From Christiangramia gaetbulicola (lineage in GTDB: Bacteria; Bacteroidota; Bacteroidia; Flavobacteriales; Flavobacteriaceae), in assembly GCF_003054225.1 (NCBI RefSeq), contig NZ_QBKQ01000001.1, positions 1,054,001 to 1,118,000 on the forward strand: DNA of 64,000 nt, read 5' to 3'. Position numbers and translations under genes: made by a program. Every line of letters starts with the position of its first letter. Within the stretch, counting starts at the first letter, position 1. Of the stretch, positions 16,204-24,545 are shown in pieces. A model generated the notes under the pieces. The model ran no database searches and was not told the origin of the DNA. It was given only the letters and a program-made list of their open reading frames with translations.

Positions 16204-17427
16204 TTAGCCTTTTAACGGCTCATCAGCATCCTGATCTATAAAAATATCCTTCTCTTTTAAATATATAAGACCATTATCCTCTTGGTTCAACACTCGTTTG
16301 GTCCTTAAATAGCGGTTGTAATTGTATTCATCGAAATCTTCAGCCTCAGTATCCATGTTGCTAATATGAACATCGCCCATAGAATGAATGAACTTATTAT
16401 CCCCTATCCACATTCCTACGTGGATCACTTTTTCTGAAGTAGAATCTGTCGCCGGTCTTCCGAAGAACAATAGATCTCCCGGGATAAGATTTTCAAAATT
16501 CCTGGTGCTGTCTACCTGTATACCAGTATGAACCTGCTGTGAAGCATCACGTGGGATGACCATTCCGTTAAGGAAAAATACTGTTTTGGTGAATCCGCTG
16601 CAGTCTACTCCTTTTGGAGAAGTTCCTCCCCATAAGTATGGCAGTCCCATTAATCTCTTAGAAGTTTCTACCAGGTCTTCCTTTTCCATTTCAAGAGAAG
16701 AAAGCCAATCCAAATAGGGCCTTGCTTCAGACTTCTCTATAAAAGCTTCTCTCCCATCGGGGTATTTAACCTTATAAAATCCATTTGCTTCGCTTAAAAG
16801 CTCTAAAATATCGCCTGCCACAAGATCTGATACACTCTGGGCATCGCTATCTGCCTTTTCATAGGAATTACCGAAAGGTTCCAGGTAAATAAGCTTCTCA
16901 GCCGACTTCCATTCTGAGAATTCCTGCGGAGTCTTACCTGAAAGTCCGCCGTAATCAACCCAGCCCAGATATCCGTCAGGGGTTTGCACATAAAACCAGC
17001 CCCCATCTTGTTTGTAAACTTTTAAAGGCATTCCTAAAGTAGCCTGAGTGATCAGCTGTGCAGAGTGTTTAGGTTCATCCCTCAAATTTGCCACCGAGAT
17101 CTTTACCACTCCCATGGTCTTACCTTCCAGGCCTTCACTATCTGGTAACAGCTTTATGCTATCCGTAAATTTGAGATTCTCTGCCTCCATCTTTTGCTTA
17201 AGATCATTCACTGCATCCGGAAGGTTTGATTCTCCCCTAAGAACATAAGACTCATCCTTTTTTACAGCTTCTATATCAAAAAGAGCTACACGCTTATCTG
17301 GAGCATATTCCTCACGAACCTCAGCAATGATCGCTTCAGATTCGTTGACCTCTTCCTTTTCCTCAGGTTTATCATTACAGCTTATCAAAGTAAAAACCGT
17401 GATCGCTAAAAATGCTTTCAATTTCAT
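16204..17427 (-). CDS. YkfC-like NlpC/P60 endopeptidase lipoprotein with SH3b domains
   Basis: Predicted gamma-D-glutamyl-L-diamino-acid endopeptidase that trims murein peptides. From the chosen ATG (MKLKAF) it is 407 residues with lipobox TLISC (Cys about 17). Two bacterial SH3 domains (about 95-165 and 180-240) precede a C-terminal NlpC/P60 domain with Cys276 in VDCSGF, His in VIHVGMWIG (about 336) and His in FIHSMG (about 348), a complete triad. Two further ATGs, 4 and 7 codons upstream, are possible starts; the longest begins 2 bases after the preceding stop. SH3b plus NlpC/P60 next to the Ala-Glu epimerase matches the Bacillus ykfB-ykfC arrangement for recycling murein peptides. Confidence 0.9.
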   Translation of the reverse strand: MKLKAFLAITVFTLISCNDKPEEKEEVNESEAIIAEVREEYAPDKRVALFDIEAVKKDESYVLRGESNLPDAVNDLKQKMEAENLKFTDSIKLLPDSEGLEGKTMGVVKISVANLRDEPKHSAQLITQATLGMPLKVYKQDGGWFYVQTPDGYLGWVDYGGLSGKTPQEFSEWKSAEKLIYLEPFGNSYEKADSDAQSVSDLVAGDILELLSEANGFYKVKYPDGREAFIEKSEARPYLDWLSSLEMEKEDLVETSKRLMGLPYLWGGTSPKGVDCSGFTKTVFFLNGMVIPRDASQQVHTGIQVDSTRNFENLIPGDLLFFGRPATDSTSEKVIHVGMWIGDNKFIHSMGDVHISNMDTEAEDFDEYNYNRYLRTKRVLNQEDNGLIYLKEKDIFIDQDADEPLKG

Positions 17428-17450
17428 TTCTATATTCATATTTGTCATAA

Positions 17451-18464
17451 CTAGTTCAATAATTGGGCTCCGGTACCATTCCGGTCTGGAAAATGCACCT
17501 TTTCATCATAGATCTTCACTCCGTCTGCGATATCATTTTTCAGCAACATAGGTCCGTCCATATCCACATAATCTAAAAGTGGAGCAAGCTGGGCGATCGC
17601 AGAAATTCCGATAGTAGACTCGGTCATACAACCAACCATCACCTTCATGCCAAGTTCTCTTGCTTTATAGATCATCCTTTTTCCAGGAGTAACTCCAGCG
17701 CATTTGGTGAGCTTAACGTTCACCCCATGGAAATAAGGCTTACATTTTTCAACATCGCTTTCAATAATACAACTTTCATCAGCAATTAATGGCAACCGGG
17801 ATTTTTTATAAAGTACCTCCATCCCCTGGATATCTTCCGGATGCAACGGCTGCTCAATAAATTCCACATTTAGATCCTTAAATGCCTCTATATTCTCTAA
17901 GGCCTGCTCTACATTCCAGGCGGCATTGGCATCTACCCTGAAAACTGCATCACTATGCTTTCTAAGTTCCTGGATGATCTTTACATCTTCATTAGTGCCC
18001 AGTTTGATCTTATATAACGGCCAGGGAAATTCCTGCATTTTACGCAGCATATTTTCTACGGAATCTATCCCAATGGTATAATTAGTAAGTGGAATATCTT
18101 CCGGATCCAAACCCCACAATTCATATAAAGGCTTGTGATTGCGTTTCCCATGAAGATCATGGATCGCCATATCCAAAGCACATTGCGCAAAAGGATTATC
18201 TTTTAAATGCGGAAAGGTAAGTTCCCATATCTCTTCAGGGAGTAGATGAATGTTTTCTTTTAGAATTGGCTCTACAGATCTGATGGATGCGATCATTTTC
18301 TCAATGGTCACACCATAATATACCGTAGCCGCGGCTTCCCCGTAACCAGTGTAACCGGAATCTGTGATCTTAACAATTAGCGTAGGCTGAAAATCCCGCG
18401 AACCATGGCTTATGGTGAAGGTATTCTTCAATTCAAGATCGAATGATTTATATTCTATTTCCAT
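17451..18464 (-). CDS. L-Ala-D/L-Glu (dipeptide) epimerase
   Basis: Enolase-superfamily enzyme of 337 residues, muconate-lactonizing subgroup, that epimerises L-Ala-D-Glu from murein to L-Ala-L-Glu so that ordinary peptidases can use it. The barrel shows KIKLG (catalytic Lys, about 152-156), the metal ligands in FRVDANAAW (Asp about 178), EFIEQPLHPED (Glu about 205) and ADESC (Asp about 231), and the second Lys in NVKLTKCAG (about 253-258). These match the YkfB/YcjG subgroup. It lies 57 bases after the SSS symporter and directly before the YkfC-like gene, so the three form the peptide branch of the block. Confidence 0.92.
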   Translation of the reverse strand: MEIEYKSFDLELKNTFTISHGSRDFQPTLIVKITDSGYTGYGEAAATVYYGVTIEKMIASIRSVEPILKENIHLLPEEIWELTFPHLKDNPFAQCALDMAIHDLHGKRNHKPLYELWGLDPEDIPLTNYTIGIDSVENMLRKMQEFPWPLYKIKLGTNEDVKIIQELRKHSDAVFRVDANAAWNVEQALENIEAFKDLNVEFIEQPLHPEDIQGMEVLYKKSRLPLIADESCIIESDVEKCKPYFHGVNVKLTKCAGVTPGKRMIYKARELGMKVMVGCMTESTIGISAIAQLAPLLDYVDMDGPMLLKNDIADGVKIYDEKVHFPDRNGTGAQLLN

Positions 18465-18521
18465 CTGAAATTATTCTATTAGCCTGAAAGATCTTCTAAT
18501 ATCCTGATCCTAAAACCTTAT

Positions 18522-19970
18522 TTAAAGATAACCAGGCTTTTTGTTATACAGAAGCCATAAACCCAGAAATGTGATCGCAGCATTCACCAGTAAGATCTCG
18601 AAACCGAACTGATAACCATTGAACCATTGTTCAGAATTAAAATCCAGGATCACCGAAATGATCGGTGCTAACACACAAACCAGGGGCACCAGTTTATCTT
18701 TTACCGCGCGCTTGGTCATAAGACCAAAGGCAAAAAGACCCAGTAAAGGCCCGTACGTAAAACCAGCCACTTTAAAGACCGCGCTTACTACGCTGGAATC
18801 ATTAAGACTATTAAAAATGATGATCACCAGGAACATTAAAAATGTAAAGCCTATATGCACCCATAATCGAGTTCTTTTCTGATGCGTCTTTTTATTAGAC
18901 AGGTCCAGGATATCCACGCAAAAGGAAGTTGTTAAGGCTGTTAAGGCAGAATCTGCACTGGAAAATGCCGCTGCAATAATACCAAGTAGGAAAACGACAC
19001 CGGCCAGTATGCCGAAGTGATTTAATGCCAGTAAAGGATAAAGGTCATCGCTTCTTTCTGGAATGGTGATCTGTTGATCTATGGCGAATTTATATAACAG
19101 GACTCCTAGCGCCAGGAATAAGGTGGTAGAAACAAAAAAGGTAATAGAAAACCAGAAGATATTCTTCTGCGCATCCTTCTGATTCTTACAGGTGAGATTC
19201 TTCTGCATTACATTCTGATCCAGCCCGTTCATGGCGATGGTAATGAAAATTCCGGCCAGAAAGGTCTTATAGAAATTCCTGTCTGAGCGCCAGTCCCAGT
19301 CAAATATTGTAGACATTTTACTTTCAGAAACCGTGGTGATCAATTCAGAAAAACCAAGTTCCATCTGATCTGAGATCATCACGATACTTATAATAACCGC
19401 CAACAATAGAAAAGTGGTTTGTAAAGTATCTGTCCATACGATAGTTTTTATTCCACCGCGGAAAGTATACAGCCATATTAGAAGAATGGTAACCAAAACA
19501 GTGACGAAAAATGGAATTCCAAAAGCATCAAAAAAGGCGATCTGTAGCACTACCGCCGCCAGGAATAACCTGAAAGACGCGCCAATAGTTTGCGAAATAA
19601 GGAAGAAAACGGAACCGGTATAATAAGACCTTTGGCCAAATCTATCCTTTAAATATTCGTAAATAGAAACCAGCCTTAATTTGTAAAAAAGCGGAATGAG
19701 AATAAAAGCAATTACTGCATAACCCACCATATTCCCCATTACAAATTGCAGGTAGGTCCAGTTAGAATTTCCAACCTCCCCGGGAACAGAAATAAAAGTT
19801 ACCCCAGAAAGCGATGCTCCAACCATACCATATGCCACCAGGAACCAGGGAGATTGCCTGTTCGCGGTGAAAAAGGTGTCATTATCTGCTTTTCTGGAGG
19901 TGAAATGACTTATCCCCAGCAACACGATGAAATAAACGGCTATAACGCCGAAGACAAGTAATGGGGTCAT
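18522..19970 (-). CDS. Sodium:solute symporter (SSS family)
   Basis: Inner-membrane sodium-coupled transporter of 482 residues with about 13 hydrophobic segments. The N terminus contains SHFTSRKADNDTFFTANRQSP, typical of SSS proteins, followed by GASLSGVTFISVPGEVG with small residues lining the sodium site. AAAFSSADSALTALTTSF near residue 335 is the conserved helix carrying sodium-binding Ser/Thr. It lies 4 bases after the GHL10 lipoprotein gene and 57 bases before the dipeptide epimerase. The cargo is not shown by the sequence; context suggests an amino sugar such as MurNAc, or a murein-derived peptide. The family also carries other sugars, sialic acids and amino acids. Confidence 0.9.
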   Translation of the reverse strand: MTPLLVFGVIAVYFIVLLGISHFTSRKADNDTFFTANRQSPWFLVAYGMVGASLSGVTFISVPGEVGNSNWTYLQFVMGNMVGYAVIAFILIPLFYKLRLVSIYEYLKDRFGQRSYYTGSVFFLISQTIGASFRLFLAAVVLQIAFFDAFGIPFFVTVLVTILLIWLYTFRGGIKTIVWTDTLQTTFLLLAVIISIVMISDQMELGFSELITTVSESKMSTIFDWDWRSDRNFYKTFLAGIFITIAMNGLDQNVMQKNLTCKNQKDAQKNIFWFSITFFVSTTLFLALGVLLYKFAIDQQITIPERSDDLYPLLALNHFGILAGVVFLLGIIAAAFSSADSALTALTTSFCVDILDLSNKKTHQKRTRLWVHIGFTFLMFLVIIIFNSLNDSSVVSAVFKVAGFTYGPLLGLFAFGLMTKRAVKDKLVPLVCVLAPIISVILDFNSEQWFNGYQFGFEILLVNAAITFLGLWLLYNKKPGYL

Positions 19971-19974
19971 TTAC

Positions 19975-21606
19975 TTAATTTTTTAATATTATTTCTTTAA
20001 AATCGCTTTGATTACCTAAGCGGTCCACTGCAGTAATACCAATCTTTTCCATAGCTCTCTTCTTCTCTCCTACAATATTCTGAAGACTGAAAGCTGTGGT
20101 ATTTCCATCTAATATTTTATAATCCCAATTCCCCTGTTCATATTTGAACCATAACACATATTTAAAGATATCAGCGGGATTATTAACCTCCCAATTCATA
20201 AGAAGCCTGTCCTTTTCTATAGTAGCATTCAACTGTGGAACTTCCGGCGCGTTATCATCAAGCCACGGACTTGGAGGAACCAGCGCTTTTTTGCGATAAG
20301 GACCTTCCAGCAAACCTTTAGCAAGCATTTCAGATTTCATAAGTGGGCCAATGCTCCAATGCACTGTTCCCTTACTTTCTGGCAGCATTCCCCTGGTGAT
20401 CATGATCTGGTTGATGGTTTCATCAACATTTTTCTCATCGCCTCCCATACCTACATTTATTCCAGGCCAAAGATGCCTGTTCTTGGTATTTTCAGATTCC
20501 CACCATCCTAATAATTCAGGAAAGCTCTGCCCATATTGATTTATCTGCCAGTATAACTGCGGAGTAAAATAATCTATCCATCCTTCATTAAGCCAGAGTT
20601 TGGCATCGGCATATAGTTTATCATACTGGTCATATCCAACCACAGATTGAGGATATCCAGGTCTCCAGATCCCAAACGGACTTAAACCAAACTTGACATA
20701 AGGTTTTTCAGCCTTTATTTCATCATAGATCCTTTTAATGAATTTGTTCACATGGTCTCTTCTCCAGTCTGCCCTGGAAAGCTTTCCATTGGAGTTTTGA
20801 TAGGCCAAAAAGGTTTTATCATCAGGGAAATCCTTGCCATCGTTGTAAGAATCATAAGGATAGAAGTAATCGTCGAAATGAACTCCGTCTATATCATAGC
20901 GTTCCACGATATCCATGACCACCGCCGCAGAATGATCCTGAGTTTCCTGTTTCGCAGGATCCAGCCACCACATTCCATTGGCCAGTTTTACGGCTAGTTC
21001 AGGTTTTTTCTTGATAATAGAAGTCTCTGTGATCTCACCTCCTGTTGTATGGTGAGCACGATATGGATTCAACCAAACATGTAATTCCAGCCCTCTTTTA
21101 TGAGCTTCATTGATCCAGAAATCTAAAGGATCATAATAAGGCTCGGGAGCTTTGCCTTGTGTGCCGGTAAGGAAATAAGACCATGGTTCCAGCTCGCTTT
21201 TATATAGAGCATCTGCCTGTGGTCTCACCTGGAAAATCACCGCGTTGAAATTATGAGATTGTAGAAAATCTAGAAGCTTTATCGCCTCCTGTTGCTGCTG
21301 ATAGGTGGACAGTCCTCCTTTACTGGGCCAGTTGATATTGGCCACGGTCGCCACCCAGGCCGCCCTGAATTCCTCGATATTTAAGGGAGGCTGTTTTCTC
21401 TCCTTTTTGGCAATTACCACCTCCTCTTTGGGAGTTTCCACCGGTATTTCTTTTGCAACTTCTTCAGGGGTTTCTTTTACCTCCCCTGGTTTTTGCTCTA
21501 CCACCTCGGGCGTTTCAGGTTTGGAAGGCACTGTTGGCTGTTTAGACTTACAACCATAAACTAAAAAGGCTACTACCAATAATAGGATTCCAGATCTCTT
21601 AATCAT
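19975..21606 (-). CDS. DigH-like GHL10 glycoside hydrolase lipoprotein
   Basis: Exported lipoprotein of 543 residues (lipobox VYGCKS, Cys19). A Pro/Glu/Lys-rich linker (about 22-75) leads into a GHL10 (DUF187) TIM barrel (about 77-410) with FRAAWVATVANINWPS, FQVRPQADALY, HVWLNPYR and the acidic DIDGVHFDDYFYP segment (238-250) expected at the active site. A C-terminal Fn3-like region (about 440-540) follows. E. coli DigH (formerly YddW), which cleaves peptide-free (denuded) peptidoglycan glycan strands, belongs to this family, so murein glycan is the likely substrate. It lies 13 bases after the GH18 gene and 4 bases before the symporter gene in the SusC/D operon. Confidence 0.88.
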   Translation of the reverse strand: MIKRSGILLLVVAFLVYGCKSKQPTVPSKPETPEVVEQKPGEVKETPEEVAKEIPVETPKEEVVIAKKERKQPPLNIEEFRAAWVATVANINWPSKGGLSTYQQQQEAIKLLDFLQSHNFNAVIFQVRPQADALYKSELEPWSYFLTGTQGKAPEPYYDPLDFWINEAHKRGLELHVWLNPYRAHHTTGGEITETSIIKKKPELAVKLANGMWWLDPAKQETQDHSAAVVMDIVERYDIDGVHFDDYFYPYDSYNDGKDFPDDKTFLAYQNSNGKLSRADWRRDHVNKFIKRIYDEIKAEKPYVKFGLSPFGIWRPGYPQSVVGYDQYDKLYADAKLWLNEGWIDYFTPQLYWQINQYGQSFPELLGWWESENTKNRHLWPGINVGMGGDEKNVDETINQIMITRGMLPESKGTVHWSIGPLMKSEMLAKGLLEGPYRKKALVPPSPWLDDNAPEVPQLNATIEKDRLLMNWEVNNPADIFKYVLWFKYEQGNWDYKILDGNTTAFSLQNIVGEKKRAMEKIGITAVDRLGNQSDFKEIILKN

Positions 21607-21619
21607 TTAGGGGCAACTA

Positions 21620-22753
21620 TTAATTTTTAGAATTATTTACTTCAGCACTTATAACTTCCAGCAGTCCTTCAGGCTTATCGCCAGATAACTGCCAGAACAT
21701 GATCCCTCCCAAATTATTTTTTAAAGCATAACTGGTTTTTTTCGAAACAGAAAGGGAATCGTCATAGGTAATGAAAATGCCATTTTCGGCGTTGTAAATA
21801 TATGGAGCCTGTGCTTCCGAATCCCAGAAATATTCAAATCCTGCTGAACTTTTTATATAAGCATCAAGATCCTTGTAAAGTATGGCTTCCTTGAATCTAC
21901 CAGGTTGATTTAATCCGTTTGAAGCATCTTTTACCTGCTCAAAAACCCGGGCATAAAAAGCAGCTCCTATTACAATTTTATCTTTAGAGACACCTACTGA
22001 ATCAAGGTATTGAATAGCTTCGTCTGCAGACCTGTTTTGTTCTTTGGTGGAAAGTAAAGCGGTATGGTGCCCTGTACTTGTACTACCGCCGCCAACCATA
22101 TCGTAGCTCATTAGATTTACATGATCTACCATAGGCATTACCTTACTCCATTCAATAGAATTCTCGAGGTACTTCCTGAAGCCACCAGCAGCGAAACTAA
22201 TTACATAATCGGGTCCCAGAATATCCCTGAGTTCTTTAACCAATAAGGTGAAATTCTGCCTGTCTTCAGGTTGAAAAAGATGACCCTGATAACCTGATAT
22301 GGCGGGATATTCCCAGTCCAGGTCTATCCCATCCAGATCGTTCTCCAAAAGAATCTCCTTAACAGAAACTGCAAATTCCTTTCGTCCTTTTTCGGTAGAG
22401 AACACCTCGGAACAGGTTTCGCATCCACCCCAGCCACCAAGGGCAACCAGCACTTTTAAATCAGAATTTATTTCTTTTTGAGAGACGAGATATTTTAAAT
22501 ATTTCGCGTCTTTTTCTAATACGGCCAGCCTGTTTTCATTTAAATGAAGAAAACTGTAAATGATCTGGTCCAGCTGCTTGATTTTATTCGGAGCTATTTC
22601 TTTATCAGAACCCGTCCAGTAAGCAATGACCTTAAAGTCATCTTGCTGTTGAATATCTGGAGTTTCTTCTTTCATTTCCTTTCCAGAACTCCTGTTAATA
22701 CAGGAGCTAAGAACTAAAACAAATCCTATTAAAATAAACGGAATTCTTCTCAT
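21620..22753 (-). CDS. GH18 family glycoside hydrolase lipoprotein
   Basis: Chitinase-type glycosidase for beta-1,4-linked GlcNAc-containing chains. From the ATG (MRRIPF) it is 377 residues; a TTG three codons upstream would give a slightly longer form. The lipobox LSSC (Cys about 18) predicts membrane anchoring. The GH18 barrel includes VLVALGGWGG (about 102-111) and the catalytic DGIDLDWE (141-148), with Glu148 as acid, then NLMSYDM near 215 and the terminal GIMFWQLSGD. All key acidic residues are present. GH18 enzymes include chitinases and endo-beta-N-acetylglucosaminidases, some acting on peptidoglycan. The position, 70 bases after susD, suggests it trims glycan for the same importer. 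Confidence 0.92.
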   Translation of the reverse strand: MRRIPFILIGFVLVLSSCINRSSGKEMKEETPDIQQQDDFKVIAYWTGSDKEIAPNKIKQLDQIIYSFLHLNENRLAVLEKDAKYLKYLVSQKEINSDLKVLVALGGWGGCETCSEVFSTEKGRKEFAVSVKEILLENDLDGIDLDWEYPAISGYQGHLFQPEDRQNFTLLVKELRDILGPDYVISFAAGGFRKYLENSIEWSKVMPMVDHVNLMSYDMVGGGSTSTGHHTALLSTKEQNRSADEAIQYLDSVGVSKDKIVIGAAFYARVFEQVKDASNGLNQPGRFKEAILYKDLDAYIKSSAGFEYFWDSEAQAPYIYNAENGIFITYDDSLSVSKKTSYALKNNLGGIMFWQLSGDKPEGLLEVISAEVNNSKN

Positions 22754-22832
22754 GGGATTCAAGTTTTAAACCTAAAAAAAAAAGATCGCCAAATATTATT
22801 TTGACGACCTTCTTCAATAATCCAAATTTAAA

Positions 22833-24536
22833 TTAATTACCGGCAGACCACCATAGGTCGGTTCCCTGCTCATCGGGACCCTGTACCTGTACAGCTGCTT
22901 CCAGGTTGGCTCCATTGGTATTATACTCAATGTTACCATATCTCATTCTTTGTGGATATTCACCGTTCAAAGTACCGGCCGAGTAGATATCATAATCTGA
23001 TACCCCATTTGCCAGTTCTTTTGGGTAACCTGTATCACGAACAATAGCCCATGCTTCGAATCCATCTGTATAAGCTGCTATCCATCTCTGGACCGCGATC
23101 TTTTCAATATTCTCTTCCATGCTTCCATCTAATTGTGCCATTGGCTCGTTAGCAAGGAATTCTGAAATAGCTCCTTCATCTACATTCCATTGTAACATAG
23201 ACTGTCTTATACCCTCCTGGTAAAGTGCCTGTGCATCTCCAGAACCAAGTCCTTTAACGGCAGCTTCAGCCTGTAAAAAGTTTCCTTCTGCCGCAGTCAT
23301 TACCACTTCAGGAGCAATTGGAGCACCACTGTTCTTAGGGTTGATAACCAATTCAGCAGGAGCTGAGAATAATTCATATTTCACATGAGGATAAATATCT
23401 CCATTCAGCCTGGTTGGCTGTCCTACATAGTAAGTTCCATCGGCTACAGAAATGGTAAACTCATCATCTGACCCTGTTCTGGTATATTCAACACCAGCAT
23501 TATCAAGTTCGCCAAGAATGAATTCCACATATTTATCGAACAAACCTACGCCATTGCCTTCTGAAGGACGGGTGAAAGTAACATCACCTCCAATAATTGG
23601 CTGGGCGTAGTGTGGCAGTCTAGGGTCGTTGTTATCGCGAAGGTAATCTACAAGGGTCTTACCTACTTTCCACTTAGATCCAAGTCCACCGAAGTTATGC
23701 CAGATATCTCCATAAGCGGCATTTCCAAACTGATCGATTTCAGTATCTTTTTCCATTAAGGCATTTTCGTCTGAATTAGCCAGTAAAGGAGCCTGTAAAG
23801 CCTCACTGATCGCAGCCGTAGCAAAATCTGCTCCAGATGCACCCTGAGCTCTTAAAGCCATACGTAACTTAAGAGTATTGGCTAGTTTTTTCCATTTTTG
23901 AAGATCTCCGTTGAAGAAAAGATCATTTTCTGCAAGGAATTCAAGACCTTCTCCGGTAACAGTTGATTCACCTATAATATTCATGGCTTCATCCAGTTGG
24001 GTAATTACCCCCTGATAGATCTCTGCCTGAGTATCGAATTTTGGAGTGATGATATCTGGATTTGATGCCTCGGTATAAGGAACCATTCCAAAGGTATCTG
24101 TGTACATCTGGTAGTAAAGACCCTTCATGATCAAACCAATAGCATAGAATTTATCATTCTCAAGTTCTCCTCCTGGTCTTACAAAATTCTGATAAGTACT
24201 GAATTTCCCTAAATAACCAGACATCCAGTCGTAAGCTGCATCTGTGTACCCAACGCTGTAGCTATAAGCTAAGCCATCGGTCCACCAGCAACCGTTGTAC
24301 CCAAAGGTAAACTGACCGGCGAAACGATCTGCATGGATCAATTGTGCTCTCCAGTAAGGAAATCTATTAGGAGCATAAAGTTCTATCTGCAATCCGGTTA
24401 GAAAATATTTCGCGCTTACCTCTTCAGAAGTAAAAGCATCCGGTTTGGTATTTATTTCTTCGAAGTCTGAACAACCTGATATCAAAAAGACCAAAAGTAG
24501 CAGGCTTCGGCTGACGATTTTTAATATTCCTTTCAT
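22833..24536 (-). CDS. SusD/RagB-family nutrient-binding lipoprotein
   Basis: Outer-membrane surface lipoprotein of 567 residues that acts as the substrate-binding lid of a SusC channel. The signal ends LISGCSDFEEINTKPD (Cys22), and the FEEINTKPDAFTSEEV segment is a hallmark of the SusD-like_2 group. The helical TPR-like scaffold includes FYAIGLIMKGLYYQMYTDTFGMVPYTEA (about 131-160), the usual core of the family, and the C-terminal region has VQRWIAAYTDGFEAWAIVRDTGYP. It is separated by 9 bases from susC and is the second gene of the importer operon. The glycan specificity cannot be read from sequence; neighbours suggest peptidoglycan fragments. Confidence 0.94.
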   Translation of the reverse strand: MKGILKIVSRSLLLLVFLISGCSDFEEINTKPDAFTSEEVSAKYFLTGLQIELYAPNRFPYWRAQLIHADRFAGQFTFGYNGCWWTDGLAYSYSVGYTDAAYDWMSGYLGKFSTYQNFVRPGGELENDKFYAIGLIMKGLYYQMYTDTFGMVPYTEASNPDIITPKFDTQAEIYQGVITQLDEAMNIIGESTVTGEGLEFLAENDLFFNGDLQKWKKLANTLKLRMALRAQGASGADFATAAISEALQAPLLANSDENALMEKDTEIDQFGNAAYGDIWHNFGGLGSKWKVGKTLVDYLRDNNDPRLPHYAQPIIGGDVTFTRPSEGNGVGLFDKYVEFILGELDNAGVEYTRTGSDDEFTISVADGTYYVGQPTRLNGDIYPHVKYELFSAPAELVINPKNSGAPIAPEVVMTAAEGNFLQAEAAVKGLGSGDAQALYQEGIRQSMLQWNVDEGAISEFLANEPMAQLDGSMEENIEKIAVQRWIAAYTDGFEAWAIVRDTGYPKELANGVSDYDIYSAGTLNGEYPQRMRYGNIEYNTNGANLEAAVQVQGPDEQGTDLWWSAGN

Positions 24537-24545
24537 AATACTTTT

